Source of the DNA: JACCZX01 sp038216465
GTDB lineage: Bacteria > Pseudomonadota > Gammaproteobacteria > Burkholderiales > Burkholderiaceae_F
Direction: 5' to 3'
Assembly: GCA_038216465.1 (NCBI GenBank)
Contig: JBBQQC010000003.1
Coordinates: 105,426 to 169,425, forward strand
Length of the DNA: 64,000 bases
Shown here: one piece after another, positions 60,069 through 64,000 of the stretch
Layout: every line of letters starts with the position of its first letter
Numbering within the stretch: position 1 is the stretch's first letter
Program-made: the position numbers and the translations under genes
Notes under the pieces: model-generated
Databases searched by the model: none
Seen by the model: the letters and a program-made list of their open reading frames with translations, nothing else
Told to the model about the DNA's origin: nothing

Positions 60069-61139
60069 ATGCGGTTCTTGTGGCCGGACATGCTCTGGCT
60101 GTTGCTGGCGATCCCGCTGCTCGTCGCGGCGTACATCGCCATTTTGCGCCGGCGCAAGCGTTCGGCGCTGCGGTACTCGAGCCTGCTATTGGTGCGCGAG
60201 GCGGTGCGCGGCCAGCGTTTCCGTCGTCACGTGCCGCCTGCACTGCTTTTGATTGCACTGGCGGCTGCGATGGTGTCGATCGCGCGGCCGACCGCGTCGG
60301 TTGTGCTGCCGTCGCAGTACATGACGATTGCGCTGGCAATGGACGTGTCGCGCAGCATGCAGGCGACCGACGTCGAGCCGACGCGGATCAGCGCGGCACA
60401 GGTCGCGGCCAGGGCGTTCATCGAGGACCTGCCGCGCAACGTTCGCCTCGGCATCGTGTCGTTTGCCGGCACCGCCAACGTGGTACAGACGCCGACCGAC
60501 AACAAGCAGGACATGCTCGACGCGATCGACCGCTTTCAACTGCAGCGCGCCACTGCGACCGGCAGTGGCTTGATCCTCGCGCTGTCGATGCTGTTCCCCG
60601 AGGAGGGTATCGACATCGAATCAGTGATCGCCAATCAGGCGCGTGCGCGCGGATACCCCGGCGGTGCGGTCCCGATCGACGCGCCGCGCAGGTCCGAGCC
60701 GAAAAAAGTGGCGCAGCCGGTGGCACCCGGTTCGTACGCGTCGGGCGTGATCATCCTGTTGAGTGATGGCCGCCGTACTGCCGGGCCCGACCCGATCGAC
60801 GTCGCAAAAATGGCGGCCGACCGCGGCGTTCGCGTCTATACGGTCGGCTTTGGCACCATCGAAGGCACGACGATCAGCATGGACAACTATTCGTTCTATG
60901 TGCGGCTCGACGAAGAAACGCTCAAGGCGGTTGCGAAACTGACCGGCGGCGAATACTTTCACGCGGGCACCGGGGCCGATCTGCGCAAGGTTTACGCAAA
61001 TCTAAGCACCAAGCTTTCGATGGAGCGCAAGGAGACCGAAATCAGCGCACTGTTCAGCGCGCTGGCGGCACTGTTCGCGCTGATGGCGGTGATGCTGTCG
61101 GTGCTTTGGTTTCACCGCGGGGCGCGGCCGGCAATCTAG
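60069..61139 (+). CDS. VWA-domain membrane protein, paralogue of the one at 55944
   Basis: 356 residues from the ATG at 60069. It has the same architecture as the VWA protein at 55944-56993: FLWPDMLWLLLAIPLLVAAYIA, IALAAAMVSIARPTASVVLP, the MIDAS motif AMDVSRSMQATDVEPTRISAA, VIILLSDGRRTAGPDPIDVA, the nearly identical GVRVYTVGFGTIEGTTIS, and a C-terminal membrane helix. It is divergent from the protease and stands outside the MoxR operon. Its stop shares the CTAG tetranucleotide with the convergent dinB stop. The longer open frame upstream is noncoding. Confidence 0.88.
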   Translation: MRFLWPDMLWLLLAIPLLVAAYIAILRRRKRSALRYSSLLLVREAVRGQRFRRHVPPALLLIALAAAMVSIARPTASVVLPSQYMTIALAMDVSRSMQATDVEPTRISAAQVAARAFIEDLPRNVRLGIVSFAGTANVVQTPTDNKQDMLDAIDRFQLQRATATGSGLILALSMLFPEEGIDIESVIANQARARGYPGGAVPIDAPRRSEPKKVAQPVAPGSYASGVIILLSDGRRTAGPDPIDVAKMAADRGVRVYTVGFGTIEGTTISMDNYSFYVRLDEETLKAVAKLTGGEYFHAGTGADLRKVYANLSTKLSMERKETEISALFSALAALFALMAVMLSVLWFHRGARPAI

Positions 61140-62311
61140 CTTGGCGATAGTCCGCCGGCGCGCACGCCGAGCAGCCGGATGCGCTTGGTCAGGTCGATGC
61201 GCTTCAGGCACTCGCCCGCCGCACGCCGGATCTGTTCGGGATCGTCGATCGGTAGCGGCAGCGTGTTCTCGCGCGTGACCGTTTTGAAGTCTTCGAAGCG
61301 CAGCTTGACGCCGATCGTGCGGCTGGCGTAGTGCTTGCGCTGCAGGTCATCGCTCAGCTCTGAGCACAGTTCCGTGAAGATGCGAGTCAGCTGCTTGCGG
61401 TCTCGCACCGCGTGCAGATCGCGGTCGAACGTTGTTTCGCGGCTCATCGATTTGGGTTCTGAGAATGTGACCACTGCGCGCTCGTCGCGGCCGTGCGCCG
61501 CGTCGTGCATCCACGCTGCGTTGGCCTTGCCGAAATGCTGCGCCAGCCGCGGCGGGTCGGCCTGCGCCAGCTCTCCGATTGTTGCGATGCCGAGTTGCGC
61601 CAGCTTGGCGGAAGCCTTCGGGCCGACGCCGTGCAGACGCCGCACCGGCAACGGCCATAGCCGCGGTTCGATCTCGGCCTCGGTGATGATTGCCAGACCG
61701 TCGGGCTTGTCGAGCTCAGACGCGATCTTCGCAATCAGCTTGTTCGGCGCCAGCCCGATCGAACACGACAGCCCGGTCGCGTCGCGCACCGTCCGCTTCA
61801 GTTCGCGCGCCAATTCTCGCGCCGACCACCACGTGTCCGCTTCGCGCGTTGGGTCTGCCTCGTCTTCCGCCGGCACCCGCGACGCCACCAGTTCCGATAG
61901 GTCGATGTAGATCTCATCGATGCCGCGATCTTCGGTATGCGGCGCGATCGCTTGCACGGCGGCCTTGAACAGGCGCGAGTATCTGCGGTACTCGTCAAAG
62001 TCGGTCGGCAGCAAAATGGCGTCGGGCACTTTCTGCGCCGCTTTCATCAGGCCCATCGCAGAGTTGACGCCGAATTCACGTGCCTCGTACGTTGCCGTCG
62101 TTATCACGCCGCGTCCCACATAGTCCCGTAGCCTCGCGAAGACGCGGCATGGGGCGCCGGTCGCCGGATCGTTTCCCCAAGAAGGTTGCTGGCGCGATCC
62201 GCCGCCGATCACGACCGACAAGCCGCGCAGCTCGGGGTATCGCAACAACTCGACTGACGCGTAGAACGCATCCATGTCGAGATGGGCAATGACGCGCGGG
62301 AGTCCAGACAT
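61136..62311 (-). CDS. dinB: DNA polymerase IV (Y-family)
   Basis: 391 residues. AHLDMDAFYASVELLRYPELRG carries the first catalytic Asp. GIDEIYIDLSELVAS carries the Asp-Glu pair, where most DinB proteins read SIDEAYLDVS. CSIGLAPNKLIAKIASELDKPDGL and the helix-hairpin-helix LPVRRLHGVGPKASAKLAQLGI follow, with a little-finger domain at the C-terminus. It performs translesion synthesis. An insertion of about 20 residues after VVIGGGSRQQPSWG separates it from the shortest family members. I see no clear LexA box in the 23 bases to the divergent MFS gene. Confidence 0.95.
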   Translation of the reverse strand: MSGLPRVIAHLDMDAFYASVELLRYPELRGLSVVIGGGSRQQPSWGNDPATGAPCRVFARLRDYVGRGVITTATYEAREFGVNSAMGLMKAAQKVPDAILLPTDFDEYRRYSRLFKAAVQAIAPHTEDRGIDEIYIDLSELVASRVPAEDEADPTREADTWWSARELARELKRTVRDATGLSCSIGLAPNKLIAKIASELDKPDGLAIITEAEIEPRLWPLPVRRLHGVGPKASAKLAQLGIATIGELAQADPPRLAQHFGKANAAWMHDAAHGRDERAVVTFSEPKSMSRETTFDRDLHAVRDRKQLTRIFTELCSELSDDLQRKHYASRTIGVKLRFEDFKTVTRENTLPLPIDDPEQIRRAAGECLKRIDLTKRIRLLGVRAGGLSPS

Positions 62312-62334
62312 CGTGGCAAGGGCAGGCCGCTAAA

Positions 62335-63579
62335 GTGTATGGCGCGCAGCCGGCGCGGCGAACTGTGAAAACCAATAACGATCGCTTGTTGATCTACGGC
62401 GCTGCATTGTTGCGCGGCTTTGCCGCGGGCGCGATCAGTGTGCTGGCGGCGGTGTACCTGGCCAAGCGTGGCTTCGACGAGGCGGCGATCGGCGTCGTAT
62501 TGAGTGCCGGAATGGCCGGCGTGCTGGCGGGCACCATCTTCGGCACCTACTTCGCCGACAAAATCGGAAGGCGTCGCAGTTTGGTGATCCTGGCAGTCCT
62601 GGCCTCTGCGGGCGCCGCATTGCTGATTGCGACCGACACGTTGTGGGCGGTGGCGCTGGTGGCGTTTTTCGGCATGCTGAATACGCAAGGGTCGGATCGT
62701 GGCGCCGCGCAGGCGCTGGAGCAGGCAATTTTGCCGGCGACCGCGAGCAACGCCCAACGCACGCAAGTATTCGCGCGTTACAACGCTATTGCCGATGTCG
62801 GCGGCGCTGCCGGTGCGCTGCTCGCCGCGTTGCCCGCCTTGCTGCGGGATCGATTGCATGTCGCCGAGCTACCTGCGTACGACGCCACCGTCCTTGTGTA
62901 CGCGGCGTTGACGCTGATCGTCGCTGCGCTTTACTCGCGCTTATCGGCGCAAGCGGAGAAGGCACCTTTGCCGTTGCTGGCAGATCTTGCGCACGATGCG
63001 CCGCTCGCCATTCGGCGTCAGGTGCGCAGGTTTGCCGGGTTGTCGGCACTCGATGCAGTCGGCGGCGGCTTCATCGGATCAGCGCTAATTGCCTATTTCC
63101 TGTACGCGCGATTTGGGGTCAACGAAACCGAGCTCGCTTTGCTGTTCGTCGCGGCGCGCACGATGACCGTGGCGTCGCACTTTGTTGCTGCGTGGCTTGC
63201 CGGCCGCATCGGGCTCGTCAATACGATGGTGTTCACGCATATTCCATCGAGTCTGTTGTTGCTGACGCTGCCGATTGCGCCGACATTCGGCATCGCGGCG
63301 GCGCTGTTCATAGCGCGCGAAGGCTTGTCCGAAATGGACGTGCCGACTCGGCAGTCATACCTGATGGCGATCGTGCCGCCGCACGAACGCGCTTGGGCTG
63401 CAGGTGTTTCGCAACTGGCGCGCGCCGCGGGACGCATGGTGTCCCCAGCGCTGGCCGGTGCGGCGATGCAGGCGGGTGCGCTGTGGCTGCCTCTCGCTGC
63501 GGGTGCCGCGCTAAAGATCCTCTACGACGTGCTGCTGTGGCGAGCATTCCGGCAGATCAAGCCGCCGGAAGAGCGGTAA
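62335..63579 (+). CDS. MFS-family transporter
   Basis: 414 residues with about 12 membrane segments. The loop 2-3 MFS motif is visible as GTYFADKIGRRRSLVIL (about residues 72-88). LLRGFAAGAISVLAAVYLAKRGFDEAAIGVVLSAG opens the protein and LARAAGRMVSPALAGAAM is near the C-terminus. Substrate not predictable. Start uncertain: GTG at 62335 or GTG at 62365, neither with a convincing ribosome-binding site. Confidence 0.87.
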   Translation: MYGAQPARRTVKTNNDRLLIYGAALLRGFAAGAISVLAAVYLAKRGFDEAAIGVVLSAGMAGVLAGTIFGTYFADKIGRRRSLVILAVLASAGAALLIATDTLWAVALVAFFGMLNTQGSDRGAAQALEQAILPATASNAQRTQVFARYNAIADVGGAAGALLAALPALLRDRLHVAELPAYDATVLVYAALTLIVAALYSRLSAQAEKAPLPLLADLAHDAPLAIRRQVRRFAGLSALDAVGGGFIGSALIAYFLYARFGVNETELALLFVAARTMTVASHFVAAWLAGRIGLVNTMVFTHIPSSLLLLTLPIAPTFGIAAALFIAREGLSEMDVPTRQSYLMAIVPPHERAWAAGVSQLARAAGRMVSPALAGAAMQAGALWLPLAAGAALKILYDVLLWRAFRQIKPPEER

Positions 63580-63582
63580 ACG

Positions 63583-64000
63583 TCAGCGCTTGCGGGCAAG
63601 CGTCAGGCCGTCGCCGATCGGCAGCAACGAAATATCGACGCGCGAATCATCTCGCAGCTTTACATTGAGCGCCTGCAACGCGGCGGTGTCGGCGTCTTGT
63701 GCTGCATCGACCGGATGCGCGACCCTGCCACTCCACAATGTATTGTCGATCGCAATCAATCCGCCATCGCGCAGCAGCCGCAGGCAGCGCTCGTAGTAGC
63801 CGTCGTAGTTAGCCTTGTCGGCGTCGATAAACGCAAAGTCATAGCGACCTGCTTCGCCCGCTGCGAGCCGTATGTCGAGCGTCGTCAATGCCGGTTCGAG
63901 CACCAGATCGATCTTGTCGGCGACGCCTGCGCGCTGCCAGTATGGTTTACCTACGCGCGTGTACTCGTCGCTGACGTCGCAAGCGAGCACACGCCCGCTA
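63583..64000 (-). CDS. Class I SAM-dependent O-methyltransferase (CCoAOMT-like), partial
   Basis: The 139 visible codons run off the right edge, so the N-terminus is missing. SGRVLACDVSDEYTRVGKPYWQRAG and YDFAFIDADKANYDGYYERCLRLLRDGGLIAIDNTLWSGRV are the conserved cofactor and metal-binding segments (DADK and IDNTLWSGRV) of family 3 methyltransferases related to caffeoyl-CoA and catechol O-methyltransferases. The C-terminal VDISLLPIGDGLTLARKR is complete. It is convergent with the MFS gene, three bases apart. Confidence 0.92.
   Translation of the reverse strand, partial: SGRVLACDVSDEYTRVGKPYWQRAGVADKIDLVLEPALTTLDIRLAAGEAGRYDFAFIDADKANYDGYYERCLRLLRDGGLIAIDNTLWSGRVAHPVDAAQDADTAALQALNVKLRDDSRVDISLLPIGDGLTLARKR

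Overview
The window is about 63 % GC and densely packed on both strands. It looks like chromosome from a free-living betaproteobacterium, most likely of the order Burkholderiales. The main reasons are a Bug/TctC-type solute receptor (hugely expanded in that order), a complete urt-ure urea uptake and urease block, an aapJQMP amino-acid importer, and the MoxR/DUF58/VWA cluster. No rRNA, tRNA, CRISPR array, phage module or intact insertion sequence was recognised.

Layout. 1-149 is the 5' end of katG (minus strand). 268-3337 holds a YihY-family membrane protein, a beta-hydroxyacid-dehydrogenase-like enzyme and a lipoprotein. 3469-4223 holds a RelE-type toxin-antitoxin pair and a 52-residue gene. 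4275-8358 (minus) is a four-gene catabolic operon: Bug receptor, amidohydrolase, SDR with a disrupted active site, and CoA ligase. 8381-10150 is accessory ground with a decayed YihY copy, a small exported protein, an orphan Hcp-like exported protein, a 12-bp inverted repeat and a truncated Fic protein. 10165-15212 is a block of five membrane-protein genes (LapA-like, CPA1 antiporter, DUF2254, MscS, YihY). It is flanked by gene fragments and may be an inserted segment. 15331-24971 holds a TPR protein with a damaged start, an ArsR/SRPBCC operon with its operator inside the promoter, a Gly/Ala-rich exported protein, a NYN/PIN protein, an HD-GYP-like protein, an alcohol dehydrogenase, a YcaQ-like protein and a phosphoesterase.

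25099-28871 holds an OPT transporter and then orphan genes of unusual composition: a Tyr-Pro-Pro repeat protein, a coiled-coil/basic-tail protein and a protein with a Cys/Trp-rich C-terminus. This is the most likely place for something undescribed. 28848-29994 is a small graveyard of decayed genes. 29995-32300 holds an AI-2E-type transporter and a creatininase-like protein. 32520-36666 is aapJQMP. 36660-47281 (minus) is urtABCDE-ureDABCEFG, with a sigma-54 promoter in front of urtA, consistent with nitrogen control. In both ABC operons a strong RNA hairpin sits between the binding-protein gene and the first permease gene.

47534-55914 is a run of small single enzymes (dioxygenase, GFA, esterase, VOC, hemerythrin, NUDIX, SGNH) ending in a large hybrid histidine kinase. 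55944-61139 holds a serine protease, MoxR, DUF58 and VWA proteins, with a second, divergent VWA paralogue. 61136-64000 holds dinB, an MFS transporter and the 3' part of an O-methyltransferase.

All assignments come from reading the sequence and recalling protein families. No database search was run.
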